A stretch of DNA of 64,000 nucleotides from Hymenolepis diminuta (GCA_900708905.1 CAADRB010000035.1:334229-398228), one strand, 5' to 3'; counted from the stretch's first letter, positions 37,698 to 51,891 are shown. Numbers and translations: made by a program. The notes: a model not told the origin generated them from the letters alone.

Positions 37698-39199
37698 CTA
37701 GAAGAGGGCGAAATAAATGCATATATTATTTTTATTATACATGCAAATATTCGCAGCATTGACCTTAGCTACATCAAAAATATTTAGTAATCACTGCTGA
37801 GTTGGACGATATCAACCTCTGTCTTTGTGAATGAGGCACAAAAGTTCCCTTTCAAGTCGAAACTACGATAAAATAATACACAAACATTCGATCTGCAAAT
37901 AGGTGAATTCAATAAATGTTGATCTATCCTGAAATGCAAAGATCAGATGTGATAATTTTGCAAATCGAGCCCAAACGCAAAAATAACAGTCAATCGTAAC
38001 TATTATTTTTAAGATCAAATGAAAAATTATTTTGTCTTCATTACTGGAATGAAAAATGAATTGAAGTGACAAGACCGTTCATCATAATTAAACAGCCAAT
38101 CGATAAGTGCAGAATATCAAATTTGAATTGCGGTACGTGATTTACTGTGCGGCACAAGTTTGGAGCTTTCCACTGCCTCCAGGATGGTCATATATACATC
38201 CACCCAATGTCGCTAAATTGTCACATCCATTTTACCCAAAGTCAAGAGACTGAGAAGTGCCCCAAAGTGCTTAATCAAGAAAGGAACAAAAGGAGCTGTC
38301 TTTGGACGTTTCATTCACTTAGTTTTAACACACAAATAAACAAAGGGGACACTTTGTATCCAAAATGTACAACAGGATACAAAATTTCAAGAGTCCGACA
38401 CGAATACAATGAACAACACATCACCACTCATCGTACAACCCAAATTCAAAACTCTACTGAATTGGTTCTATTAGTAGTTTCGATTCTTCCCCTTCCCCCC
38501 TCTCCCCTCACCGCAGTTTATCATTTCTTGACTCACCATTAACCTATTTCCGTAGTTGCTCAACAAGGACTAATTATGAAATGGTTCTGCCTTACCGTGG
38601 CTTGTAGTTTAATAATAATGTACAACACATGGAGAAGCGCAACTGAAACCTTCGTTTTAAATGAAAATAATTACGTTGGTGAATAAATGGAAACAGGAGG
38701 AAAATATTTCGCTATTAGACAGGCTTAGGCTTAAAGTGACTTTACTGGTCACACGGTTGCAAGAATATTCAGGTTACGCTTTGTTATTTTCAATTTTAAA
38801 AATAAATTTTACAAAATTAATTTGAAATTTTAATATGGAAGTTATAGTTTGAGGCGAACGTTGTATCTCCTGCTTCTCAAATATTACTTCGGAGGTACTT
38901 AAAAGCGCTGTGAAATTAAAAATAGTAGATACGGCCGAACCTTGACGATAAAATCTTATATTTACGTGTCAAGTTAATATTCTCACTCAGGAATAAGGCG
39001 ATGATATTTAAGAGAAGCATCTAAAACGAGTATTGGAAGCATTTAAACTAAAGAAAAATTGTTAGGTGGCTACGGCGTTTAATGTTCGATTCGTCTACAT
39101 CCCGCAACTTTTTCTGATTAGTAAAACCTATTTTATATAGTTGTACGATACAAAAGGTGGACTTTAATTATTCTATAAATCAGAAATTTGATTTTGAAC

Positions 39200-39430
39200 T
39201 GGACGCAAATGTATGCGAACCCCAACTCTTTCCAACAGTCACCTTGGTAGAGGAGTAACATCATGAAACCTACCTGGTAAGAAACTCGAATTCTACCACT
39301 TCCTTTATTAGTCAGTTGACCATTCCGTTCACTGGAAGTGCATCGACGGAAACCGAACCCATGACCTCTGACTCCGCATTTGAAAATGCTACACGGTACC
39401 TAAGTTTGAGTTCGGTAGACTACCCCTTTA
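39200..39430 (-). repeat. tRNA-like dispersed repeat (family 4), copy a
   Basis: Read on the minus strand: a gtgtagcattttcaaatg segment, then gtcatgggttcggtttcc, which closely fits the Pol III B box, then ggaatggtcaactgac, agaattcgagtttctt, gtttcatgatg and caaggtgactgttgg. The latter landmarks recur in the copy at 8.0-8.16 kb, and agaaactcgaattctaccac (plus strand) recurs in the neighbouring copy at 39.65 kb. Suggests a tRNA-derived SINE. Confidence 0.5.
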
Positions 39431-39639
39431 TTTATAATATAAGTCGATTGAATATCCATTTCACTTGATTTAATGCGGCTCCTAACCGTCACGCGCTCTT
39501 TTTTTGAGAGAATATTATGAAAGACCTGAGTCTGGAGACAGAGGGGCTGAATGCGGATATATACCCATCCGTTAAACTATCATTTTTGACATGTTTTCTA
39601 AACATTACAACGCTCAATAATAACTCTTGTGTTCATGTA

Positions 39640-39780
39640 GGACATGGGTGGAACCATGGAGCCAAGTCGTCGAGAAACTCCAATTTTACCAAGCTTCATT
39701 ATTGGCCAAACCTTGACTAATGAGACGTGCCATTCTTCTCACTGGCTACGTATCAATGGACAATATATCTCTTCTCCGCG
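39640..39780 (-). repeat. tRNA-like dispersed repeat (family 4), copy b
   Basis: On the plus strand gagaaactccaattttacca, attggccaaa, ccattcttctcactggctac and atcaatgga follow the same order as agaaactcgaattctaccac, ccattccgttcactgg and catcgacgga in the copy 0.4 kb upstream. The B box part is not recognisable. The pair is a direct repeat inside the Yippee intron. Confidence 0.45.
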
Positions 39781-42026
39781 AAACAGCAATCTCTGCCAGA
39801 AATTTCAAGTGAAGTTGAAATTCTTCATTTCGCTAGGAATCTCTCACAACCTTCTCACACGATGGCGCACAACTATCCTCATTTGACGAACAAAGATGGC
39901 AAAAAAGCAAACTTTGTATAAATGCACTTCAGTTTGTCCATCCATCATAAACCACATTAAAAGGTTTACCCTTGACACTAGTGTTAGTTGATCTTTCAAT
40001 AAAACTATTTTCATTAATCAAAGCCAGAATGCGTGAACCCTAAGTTCTCGTTTTTAAACGGGATTATACTTTAATTTACTTAACTCAGAGAGACCTCAAA
40101 TTTATCTCACCCTGAAAAAGACTGAAAAGAAGGCCAATTTCATCCCGTTTTGTATATATTTAAACGACCTTGAAACTAACAAGGTCTTCTGAGAAGTATT
40201 GGAATTATTGTGAGGAAAATGTAATGGAGTTAGACGGTTATATTGTAGACTGGAGTATATGTGCGATCTGAGCTAAAAATACACATTCAGTTGTATTTCA
40301 ATTTAATTAAAAATCCAATTAAATGAAAAAAAATAAAAGGTGAATAAGCAGAAGGAAGAGAGTAAGAAGCGGTAACGCGCGAAAATGGATGATTCATTCT
40401 CATCTTCAGTCCTGAAGATGATTAGGCCACTAAACGACGCAAATAATTTAACAAGAATGTAAGAAAACTTGTTAATTAAATTGCTTTAAGTTCTTGAATG
40501 TCCAGATTACTGCCTAGCCAATCATACAGGAGAGGAGGGGAGTAGAGAATGCTACTCCTCCGTGAAGGGTTATTACTTTTCCTTTTCGAAAGCGTCTCCT
40601 GTAGCAAATAAAATTGAAATCAAATTACGATAGCCGATCTTGTCACTTAAATTGCCTTTTCTCTCAAGGTTAAGGAGGCGGAATAACCTAGCACGATATT
40701 CAATATCTTACAATCGAAATAGAGCAGATGATGGGGATTTGAATTGGTCAGTCGACTTTCCTAAAAGCAACGGACGCATAAAATATTAACTTTGAATCGC
40801 ATTTCTTTAGAAAGGAAATTGTGTAAATTGGTAAGCCAAGCCAACATAAAATCTCCGGTATAAATCCTTAATTTAAAGTCTCCTTAACAATGACTTATGG
40901 AAAATGACAACAAAAAGTCTTACACAAGTAACGTACTCTTTGGCAGAGTTGAAACGTTAAATTCAATTCATTGTGTGGCCAAACTCCCGATTATAACGAA
41001 TGTATTCAGAAAAGAAACTATAAAGCAGTTTTCATTTGAATTATATCGTTTAAAAAATAATAGCGATACTCTCCTAATTATCTCAAATGATTGAAGGTTG
41101 TAAGGAGTCTACAAATGAGGTCTGTGAAGTTAGCTTCACATCTGCTATATTAACAAATAGAGGGAGACAAGAGCACCTCCACCCTCAAAGTTGAAAGCGC
41201 AACCATTAACCATTAATTAGAGGAGGTCTAATTAGAGGTCTGAGATCTTTCCTTCCCTACCCTATTGCATATCCAAAGTGCTACCAAATGTGGAGCAAAA
41301 ACACGCGTCGCCATAGCAATAATGATAAGACTTGAATCACGTGACGGTGGCTTTGTCCAAAATTAGGTCAACAAAACGCATCAGGCCCAACAAAGCAAAT
41401 TTTATTCCCACACCTCACAACAGTGTAAGACCCTTAATTTAATTAGATTAGAAATCCATGTGCTCCATATCTTATGTTTATTGAAATCAAAAGATCAAAT
41501 GGAGATTAAAGTGCAAAAAACTCTCAAAGTATTAAGACTAACCTGTGAAAAATCCATCAAAATCAGCCCGTTCAAACCGAAGATACAACAACATATTCTT
41601 AAAATTATGAGAAAAAATGGCATCAAAGGAAATGAGAAGAAGTTACAGAGATGAACAAAATTGGATAGAATTTTACAGTGGTTTGAAACAAAAATTTAGT
41701 CTATTAGACTTGAAAGTCTGAATTTGCTCCTATTCTTTTACCGAACCTCTACACCACTTTATGTGCTGCAGGATGTTGGAAATGATCGGCAACAATGATC
41801 AAACAAACACAATATCAACTTAAGGTAGGCTATCAATCACCACCTTTAAAAAAGAACACGAGTTTTCACTGTGTAATATGAAGAACAAATGGACTTCAAA
41901 TAGTAATTACCTACAACGAATGCAAATAAAGCAGACAAACTTATCATTATAAATGTATACTTTAGAAACGGAAAGTGAAAAGAATATCAACAAAAATTAA
42001 AAAAATATACGCAAAGTGTTTCTTAC

Positions 42027-42306
42027 CAGTTAGAAGGAGTCTTTCCTCGGGTTTCCCACAGGTGACATTGACAACGGAATCGAATAGGTAGGCACGCCCT
42101 TGGGTGCCCTGGAATGACTTAGAAATGAGGTCTTCATGACGAGCTAAATGGGCGCGACAGTGAATACAGCTATAGGTTCTTTCGTCAACAACTCCACTGC
42201 CGCTAGAACCATCGGGAGATTCAGTGCTACCACTGGAACCAGTGCTACTGCAACGACTAGCTCCACCACTGTGAGATCCAAGATAAACTTGAAAGGTTTT
42301 CACCAT
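42027..42306 (-). CDS. Yippee-like protein, exon 1 (N-terminal half)
   Basis: Encodes residues 1-93 and the first base of codon 94, ending at a strong donor (actg|gtaaga). It joins exon 2 (37519-37697) in frame to give 152 residues. MVKTFQVYL matches the family's start, so the ATG at 42306 is chosen. [20 protein letters not shown] and [18 protein letters not shown] are near identical to YPEL1-4; Cys47 and Cys50 are the first zinc pair. Between MVKTFQVYL and ERTYSC lies a run of about 33 Ser/Gly-rich residues (10-42) absent from the short linker of vertebrate YPELs. The sequence attttaattag just upstream of the ATG could be an acceptor, so a noncoding 5' exon is possible. All signature residues are present. 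Confidence 0.95.
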
Positions 42307-42926
42307 ATTGCTAATTAAAAATACCATAAATAAAGACCGCAGGATCAAGTATGGTATTCAAAAATAAGAAATCATATTCAAAAAAATGAGCAAAGATTTC
42401 ATTAAAAGTTTTACTTATTAGCCAACATTACACAGAAGTATAGAACAATTAAACTTACTTATACTAATTACAGTCCAAATGAAATGGAATATAGCTAATT
42501 CTACCTAACAAAGACAAATGGCTCAAAGAAGCTGTATCAAGTAGTCAGCTGATAAACGACGCAACTTGGAAAATGCGGACTTCATGACCTACGCATAATT
42601 GTACAGTAAAACACAACACCTCAACTTTACATAAATATCTAGGTTTGCTAGTACAGTTATAATATATTATCACAAATCTATATTTTTAAATTAATAATCA
42701 ATCAGTATTTTGGCAAAATATTAGATGCAAATATATTATCAACAATAATATGCAGCAAATAAAATTTCTCGTTTGTATTTTCCATCGTGGATGTGAATTT
42801 CTTTTGATTTCGTCAGGAACCCATTAATTTTGATGTTTTAATTAATTTTTTCCTTGATTTTATATAATATGACCGTCTTTTTCGATATTTTATAAGTTTA
42901 ATTGAATGTGCTTATCATATGTGTGA

Positions 42927-42947
42927 ATATATATATATATATATATA
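42927..42947. repeat. AT dinucleotide microsatellite
   Basis: About ten uninterrupted AT units on the plus strand, 0.6 kb upstream of the Yippee-like start codon. Simple sequence with no inferred role. Confidence 0.9.
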
Positions 42948-43079
42948 GATCAACATAAGACGCACGTTTACGTATTGACAGATCGATTTATATTTTGCGC
43001 CATTTACAACCGTAACGTAAATAAATCTGATATAGCCAGCAGATGTCTATCAAAACCTGACGATTAGAAATAATTAGCT

Positions 43080-43200
43080 GGCGATAAGATCTCCACTACG
43101 GCGTCCGCAGGCGGTCCCGCTGTGTGTTTGCGTTTCTATCGCCACGCCGATACTCCGACAACGATACAGGACTGACGTCTGATAAAGAAATGTTTTGTAT
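43080..43200 (-). promoter_or_regulatory. CpG-dense patch, possible promoter of the Yippee-like gene
   Basis: In otherwise AT-rich DNA this patch holds many CpG dinucleotides (for example acggcgtccgcaggcggtcc, cgccacgccgatactccgac). It lies about 0.8-0.9 kb upstream of the Yippee-like ATG. On the minus strand a tttatatac motif (near 43198-43206) lies just upstream. Together with a possible acceptor directly before the ATG, it could be the promoter and first noncoding exon. It could equally be an unrecognised repeat. Confidence 0.25.
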
Positions 43201-46200
43201 ATAAACCTAATTTACCAATTAATAAATTGGCGTGACTTGCCTGTCACCTTCGAACTGATCTGACGACATGATTGACTTAATTGATTCTATTTAGCCGATC
43301 GATGTGGTACCGATGAATGACCTCAACCTTATTACGAAATTCGTCCGAATAAAAGGGAATTAAAAGAAACAGTTTTCAAAAGATTGAAAATAAAGAATCA
43401 CACATATGAGTTTTTTGGGAAAAATATTATTTTCTTATGCGTAACACATAGTAAAGGCTTCGTTTCATATTTCATTACTGGTAACATCTGCTAAATTTTC
43501 CAAAACGTAAATTATAAAAAAAAATACATGATTTAAATTCATTAGGAAAGTATTAACAGCCAATGTCTCTCCTATTTAATACAGTTTATGATGTCGTTAA
43601 TATTGAAAAAGATTGATAAATTTGCACTAACCTCAAATAAAGTTACTTTAAGAGATGGACCAAAATTATGCCGGATATCTCCCTCAAGAACTAGTGATAT
43701 TTCTTAGGCTAACAGTACAAAGACCCTTTAGTAAGTGAGAAGACCAAAAGTTGGATTGAACTTATGTGTAGAAGAAGGAATTAGAGGACTTAGGAAGCTA
43801 ACGATGACAATTCGAATTGTGAAGTAGAGAGAAAGGCTATCACAACTGACAAGTAGGTATGGATCATTATGAGAGCAATAAATAGAGAGAAAGCAAACTA
43901 TGAGTCAGGAGGCACAGGTACTACATAGAATCTTTGTTTGGATCCTTTGGAATAGGAGATGACGGTGGATTTGGACTTTGGAAATAAATTACGTTTGCTA
44001 ATTGCTACTGTACCCAACGTCATTGAGGTTAAATAAGGTCATTTACGGTTATTATGAGACCTATCACTCAAGCGCGCGGTTGTTGATGGATAATCACATT
44101 CGGCTAAATGGAATTTCTTTTTCCCGGTATATCGCCAACTAGAATTTGGATAAGGAGGGCCATTATCTCGATACAGTGCAGCACTTGGCATTTTGGTTTG
44201 TTTACAGTTGGGATGGGTTTGACGTAAATGGGCAATTGGCGTAGAATGCAAGAATTGTGCTAGAAAATAGTGAGGCTGAACCAGCAATTAGAGGGTTTTC
44301 GAAATAAAAAACACAGATAATTAGGCTAAGCACAATGGCAACCATGAATCCTGCCATTGAGTTTGAGGGGGCGCTGAACGGTTGTTTTGTAGAGGTGCTT
44401 ATTAAGGAAATATGTGTAACAGTAATTTAATTAGGAAAATTTCCGTAAGTTGTACTGTCCGTATGTTATTGTACATGGGTATCTAAGAGGGACTTTCATT
44501 GATGCCACCATTATAAGCAAATTTTCAAACACGCTAATTGATGTTAATGAAATATTGTTACTTATTCACCAAAGCCAAACCGGAATCGAATCATTCAAAT
44601 GACGTTTCTCATTTAAAATATTCAAAAAATTAAGTTTGACCTTGTATCAGTAAGAAGTATTGAACATGAAAACAGGGAAATATGGTAAGGATGGTTTATA
44701 AATATAAGCGCCAGGAAGTAAAAAATGTGAAGACTTGGTTGAGGTGTTGATAAAATTTACGATTTCTGATACCATTATTTCAGTTTGGGGATATTTGATG
44801 CATTGTGGTTCCACGTCCCCACTAAACCTGATCTTGTTCCTTCCCTCTTTAATTATATTTTACCCCTCATCTCACTCGGTAAAATTCATTTTCCTTTGTG
44901 CTCGTCTCTAACATTTATTCTTTACGGACAGTTTTCACTTATTGCTTTGGTCCTCCGGTTAGGAAATGGTCAACAGTTCTCACAGCACTCTTACATCTTC
45001 CTCATAGAAGGATTTTTATTGCTATGGCATTGTATTAACACTTATTATCACTAGCTACGAGAGAGAGAAAACCAAGCATTTTCCCCTTGTAGAGGTTTGT
45101 AGGTTTGTGCCCCGTTTCAAGCTAAGACAAGCATGCATTTCTACATTTCAATAATTTTAAATCCATGTGCACGGAAACTAATAGCGTAACTATTTATAAA
45201 TCGAAATCCTGGTCACCCGAAGAGAAGAAAGTCCACATTCTATATTTTCACCTTGAAGAGTAGGAGTCTAGGCTATGAACATATGACTATGAAAATTAAT
45301 GGTGGTTTATTTAATCCGGATGCCCTTTGTAGATGTTACCATTCAAGACATGCAGATATAGATGTGGGCGGTGATCTTGCGGGTTGGGGGCAGTAAACAA
45401 GAACACCGTAATTCAATAACCGGCAATTTTTCCCACGTTCCTTCATGGTATGCTCTCTCACAAAATACTATTTACACTTAAATGACTGAACTGCAGTCAT
45501 AATACAATTCAGTGGTAAATATTTTCTGATGAGCACAGACATGGCCAAAACCAGAACTAGGAATGTCAATATAGGCATTATTAGATATAGTCGGCAATAA
45601 AATATTCATCTAAAACCTGCCGATTTATATTTTGACGTAATAGGAATGAGGTGATCGGGGACGCTTTGATCTGACGCCTATGCAGATCGTTCGCCCACAC
45701 TATGTTACTATTATTGTTATCATGGTCTTTCGTTCATTTTCCATGTTGGGTACCACCCACTCGCTGACATTTGTGTCATGGTCTAAGTAATCTCATTTTT
45801 AATTTATGGATCCTGAACGTACCTTTCACATTCTTAAACACACAGAAGCTGGCTTCAGTCCGCATTAAGTTCAATTTTGGCGGGCTTAAGTAGAACTGAT
45901 CTCAATATGGTAGGTATTTTAAGTGTTCAACCAAGTTGGAATAGAGTCTCTCTCTTGGAAATCCCAGATAATTCTTAAAAGCAAATCAGAGGCAAATTGG
46001 CCTCTTCCTAAAATCAAAACACCAAAGATTGAGTTTGCTCACTGTTGTATGGGAAATGAACGTGGAAGGAAAAGAGAGTAGTAGTGGTTAAAGTGGGTGG
46101 GAAAATTCGGAAATAGGAGAAATAAAAAGAAGAAATGAATTGACTGGTTTGGCCTATTTTGCTCATCATTACGTGAATAGATCCCGTGGTCATCGAATTG

Positions 46201-49200
46201 GCACTGCAGTTTCTGCCATACCCTCACCAACTGTCTTCACATATCCAGCATTTCTGCTAACGTTCTCTCTTGTTTCGATAAAGGCCATTATTTAGCGTTC
46301 CCGATAGTTCTCTTCCCCGCTTCTGCAATGGAGCATGTCTACAGAGCCAGAGAAGAGACAATTATCTTTACATATTGATAGCGGAAAATTAGTTACTCAA
46401 TCTCATGAACAAAATGGTTTGAAACTTATGACGAATTTAAGGCACCCCGTCTCTTAATTTGACTGCTGGGTACATTGAATAGTCTTTCTTTTCATAAGAA
46501 GCAGATCTAACATTGTCATGTCTTAATAGCAAATGTCATTATTTAACTTCTAGATCGGTGGCTGAGCTTAGAGCCGCAATGTTGAGAACTGATAGGTCAG
46601 TTAATTGAAAGGTGTGATTTACTCTACCACCATTTCAAATCCAAAATTGGGCAGCAGTGATAAGTGAAGACATTTTTAGCTAAAAAAAGAGTTAACCAAA
46701 ATTTATCCAAAGTGAATTACTCATTTAATCATTCATTAAGAAGAATTCCTTGTCTTCATCCATTAAACGCACATTTTAATTAATTGATCCTCTGAAACTG
46801 AAATCAGCAGAATTTACGTCACGGGGCAATGCTTTAAAACAAATTCTAGATGTTATACTTGCTTTTTATTATTATTTGAAGAATAAATAAAACTTTTAAC
46901 AAACACCACAGTTATAACCTCATTGGCCTCCAAAATAGCCACAAACTTCAGAGCTCAATAATAACACGTGACCGTCTTCATACCAGGCTTTACTCCAAAA
47001 GTAGGCAAGGCAACGGCCTTGCAATTTAGCACATTTTAACAAATATGAAAACCGTATAAAAATTAGCACTAAACTACTAATTCATTCTTTTCTCGGATAA
47101 AGAACATTCCTTTGTATCTAACTGTAAATAATTTCTGATCATCATTGATGGAGAACTATGATATGTGCCTTTATATATCCACCAATTTTGAAAATGATTG
47201 TCAATATTTTGGTGCTTTGTGATTGTTTATCAAACGCTCCTATTGCTTGGACTTGCGATTAATTCCGGTAAAAATAGCCCGATGTTATTATTGGCGGAAA
47301 CAGTACCACCGGAATATGTAAAATGTCTGGAATTTTGGGTTTTTACAAAAGCTCTCACCAGCCATATGTTTAATACCGGTGGGAAATAAGTGTCTGAAAG
47401 ATAAAGAGATTTTGGAGCATTTATTAATGGAGAATAACTTTAGCACTAGAATGGTCCCGATTCTTCGTCATACTTCTTGACAGCCAGTCCTAACATGTCG
47501 AGGTAAGTACATAAAAATGTGTACGTGTAATTATTACAGAAATCAAATGGGGGAGGAAGGAAAACCTGAAGTTACTTTTACCAACATGATAAAGATAGCT
47601 CGGGACAGTGAGTTGCATTTTGTACCTCTTTGTCCTTAGCATCTTCATGGTGCTTGGCGAATTCATTTCAATTTTGGAATACATTTCAAGCCAACTGGAG
47701 ACAATTACACTGACTCTCGTGATTGTAGAATCCACTTCTCTTGTGGCTTAATAATCACCTGTCTCGCGGCCGTCTCCATGATTTTCGATGTTAAAGTTGA
47801 GCCAACATCCAAACTCACGGGAGTTTAAAGAATGAGTTATCGCGCAACTTTGATCCTCATTTTACTAGAGCGTTTGGTGAGTATAGACGAATGCTCAGAG
47901 CATTGAAACCAGCAAAGGTGTTCACCTTAAAGTTAAAACAAAACTAATTTAAATTAAAATAAAATTTTTAATTATTTATCATTTTTATCACTCTTAAAGA
48001 ATGAGAAAACTATAATTGTCAAATTTTCGGTAAGATTAAAGACAGACAATACTAACTGCCAAAATAACTCATATTTATTTCAATCAATACTGATTCTTAC
48101 ATTCCGTTTCATTCAAATTTACGAAGATCTTTAAGTAACCTTCCTTTAATTATTCATAAAAGCAGAAAAATGTTTGCAACCGCAATTTTGGGAAGCAAGT
48201 TAAAGCTATTAATAAAGAGGATCCATTAGATGCTTAAGAAAACAGGGGCTAAGATGATTCCATGAGCAACTCCATGATATCAGAGAGTTCGGATTGTACA
48301 ACACTTATCCAACGAGTAGATCAGATTTCATAATCCACTCCTTGAATTGTATTTCAATGTTCAAGGATTACTGATCCGTTTTTTAATCATGGTGATCAAG
48401 CTCCTAAGCTGCGTTCACTCAAGGTGAATCAGAAACCCTAATTAAAACACTTAATGTTCACCTAGGGCATAGACAGGAGTATTGAAAGGGAAATAAAGAG
48501 TCGTTGGTTTTTATCATTCAAGGTATCCAATAGGGAAAATAAATTTGGAACAATTTGACAGAGAATAATTTGTTCTTGGAAAAGGATGTACAACTGAAAC
48601 CTTTTGTATTGATAAATGGCACCAGGGATAACGAGACGTGTAAAGCACGAATTGCAGTTAAAGACATAATTACCAAAATAAACCCATCCAGGAATCATGT
48701 TTGTCCACGATAATTCTGTTCATTGATTGTTTTACTGATCTTTATACATTTAAACAATCTCGAATATATTCGCTTTTGTCTAGGTGGATGCTTTGGTAAC
48801 GTGATACCTCGATTCATTTCTGACTTACAGGTTACCATTACGGTAGAATGCAGGCAGATAAGTGCAATTGAACCACCTTGCTTCAGAACTCACGTGGAGT
48901 AGCTTTAATTCTAAGGAGGGAAAGTTTAACTATTCGCCAAACATTTATCATTTTACGAATAAAGGAAATAGTAAAATCCAGAGGTTGGTAGAGGTGAAAT
49001 AAGGTTGCTGCAACGGCGTACGGAGAGAGATACATTCGTATTATTACTGGAATATCAAGCACAATTAACATGAATTAAAAATGGGAAATCTCCTGCTTGG
49101 ACACAGTACTATCGACTCCACACCTTTAGAAATGCGCACATAATCAAATAACCGCCTGCTTCCTCTGTCTCAAGGAGGATTTTTACCAAAGTATATGGAA

Positions 49201-51891
49201 ATTTGTGTTATCGAGTTTCACTATTATTGTCAAAGCATTAATTCGGCGCTCTGGTCCCTGAAAATTTCAGATTTGAAACGCTGTTAGAATTGCTTCTATC
49301 ATTTACTCTTCCAGTTTTCCTTAAAGTACCTTTACTATCCTTTCTGTTAAAGTGTTACTCCTGAATAAAATCTCAAAATAATGTGGACCTCTATGGATCA
49401 AAATACTTGATTCAACGCAAAAAGGCAGCCAATTAAAATGTCTCAATTAAACCTCGTGGAATATATTTTCTTTCAACAAACCGTCTCAAGTGCAGTGCTT
49501 AATGTCACCAGAATCCCTAATGAAATTTGAACTAAGATGTTTTAGACTTGACCAATGGGACTATTGGAAGGGGAAAATTACATGCTCCAGAATTCAAAAA
49601 AATCAAAAGAAAGTGCGAAGAAAGAGCCGTCAGCTTACTAAGAGTCAAAAAATATTGTTTATAATTAGACAGGACCTTTGAAGAAGGACTACCAGCGCTC
49701 AGCAAAAACGGAGGCGCGGAAATGAAGTTAATGGAGCATAAAATATTGTTTATTCAGTTTGATAGCTCTCTCACAAATCCGTAAATTAAGGGATTCCTCG
49801 AGAAATTTCGTTATATTCTGAGCGCTGTTAATTTCATTTGTTGCAATAAAGAAACCATGTTTACGTTCTTGAGCTTACTTGAAATGTCTTCAAACGTTTC
49901 AGCTGGAGATTATTGATTGGCGATTATTTTGATAAATTTCGTTACACGGCGATGAAGATACTCGACTCTCAACCTCTCCCTCATTTCTCTTCCCAATTTC
50001 TCGTCTCCCTTTTGAGGTTCCGTTGGCGTTGCACGATATAATTAGATTTACCGTCAACTCTTGGCTTTCTAAGTTGAAAACCGTGATTGGCTGTTCTGTG
50101 TCACATTCGACTATTACTTCTACGAAAAATAGAGGTCTGGGAATTTTAGAATTTTCCCTTACCCTCTCAGTATTATGGAATTCCTGGCAAGAAGATCCGA
50201 TCAAAGATGACAACTGACACATGCTTCCTCAGTCTTGCTTCTTTATAATATGTTGACGTGGAATGCGAATATAACAATCTTCCGTTCATAAGATGGAAAA
50301 ATGCAACATATCAACGGCAGAGGTACAAATGAATTCATTTATTAACCAATCTCTCATAAGAAAGGGAAGGTCCAAATAAATTTGACTAGATCCTAGCTAC
50401 ACTTTCAATTAATTTGCGATGGGGAAACTCAATGTCCTGCCTAATGAAGTCAAAAAAGGAAAGATAGGCTGAACATGCGCACTTGATTGAAATGTCATCT
50501 TTAAGTGCCTGTTAGCTCTGGAAATGCCAAGCCCGCGACATTTGCATTATAAAGTGTACATACAAGGTTCCCAAATATCACATTCTACTCAGAGACTTTA
50601 TATTAGTTTAATAAACTATTAATTTTTATAAAAGGCTGCAAAAATCGGGAAGTGATGTCAAGATGTATCATTTTGAAAACCTGGAAGTGAAATAACATGA
50701 CATTTTACTTTCAGTCGGTCAGATTCTAAAAATCAGCTTCTTTCAAAATCATTCCTTCGAATCTCAGATCAGTCCTGAAATTGGGAAACACACATCTGGC
50801 CGCGTAAGATCATTTGACAAAATGTCTGCATTGCTGATTTTCTCATTAACAATTTGCATTCAACCAGAAGATTTGTAATCTGACAGCGCTTGAGCAGTAG
50901 CCTGTACTACCACCCTAAAAGGTTATCAGACAGTTTCCGAGTCCGACATCTATGGATCATGTTGTCTCATTCGCCTCGCATAATTTATACAGTTTACTCC
51001 TGAAATGTTCATGTCACACTTATTAACAGTTAAACCTCCAAGATATTTCTTTATAACAAACCTTCAAATGGTGTTTTTCTCATGCATTATTTCACAACCA
51101 ATTTAAATATTACGCTCCAGTTAAGCCAAAGTCTTCCTGGTTTGCAATTATCGTGGGAAAAATCATTCCTTTTTGGTTCTGATACTGATATGACACCTGC
51201 TTTCCATAATTCTGTACTTTTGTGGAAGGCAGTTTCAACCTCGAAAGTGTTTCATATCCTATGTAGCCACATTTTGATTGATCTTGGTTAATTAAGTTAG
51301 TTCAGTACACCGAGAAAATTTCTGTGTAGTTGAATGAAAGAATAACGGGAATTAAAAAATATCGTATGTAAAAAGAAGGAGATAAAATTCAAATCTAAAA
51401 ACATAAAAAACCATCGCTTGAAAAGGGTGAACTGAAAAAAAGAGTAGGCACTCTTCAGTAGGCACTGAACTTCGTAGACAAACGTTTCCTCCCATCTAGG
51501 CGGAGGGACAAATTATGAACTTTATATCTTGGAGAGCAAGCTGTTTATCGTATAAACCGACTGAAAAATCGAATGCAAAATGGCTCCTTGATACCTTGAC
51601 TTTGCACTCAACATCTTTTGATTCCCTCCTCTAAATTGCATACTGGACTTCTTGTTAAACGATGTCATTTGGTCTGAATAATTAAAAGTTATTTATTGTT
51701 TATAATGCCCTTATATAATCATCAAAACAAGTGCCACTTCACTAAATTTAAGAATTATTTACATCATATAATGTGATGACATCCCGGACTCAAAAATTTA
51801 AATGTAACACCCAATTAGCGGAGTATCAGTCACATCGGTTGAGTTTAGCTGATAAAGGAGCTGGCAGGTTTCGAGTTACTAACCAGGGGGG

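Larger units (their letters stand above)
37698..42026 (-). other. intron of the Yippee-like gene
   Basis: GT-AG intron of about 4.3 kb (gtaaga at the 5' end, ttctag at the 3' end) splitting the glycine codon of LLTG|LH in phase 1. Within it lie two copies of the tRNA-like family 4 repeat (39.2 and 39.65 kb). A 131-codon open frame at 38147-38542 on the plus strand has no ATG at its start and no known domain. No nested gene is supported. Confidence 0.85.

Noticed and set aside
38147..38542. 131-codon plus-strand open frame, the longest one without a recognised family
   Set aside because: It starts at GTG rather than ATG, lies in the intron of the Yippee-like gene, has no recognisable domain, and its composition looks like translated non-coding DNA.
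46557..46640. tRNA-like ggtggctgagcttagagccg
   Set aside because: No B box at a suitable distance and no acceptor stem, so a tRNA gene or SINE head is not supported.
47198..47389. Signal-peptide-like plus-strand frame
   Set aside because: It opens at TTG directly after a stop codon; the nearby ATG is in another frame and stops after 22 codons.
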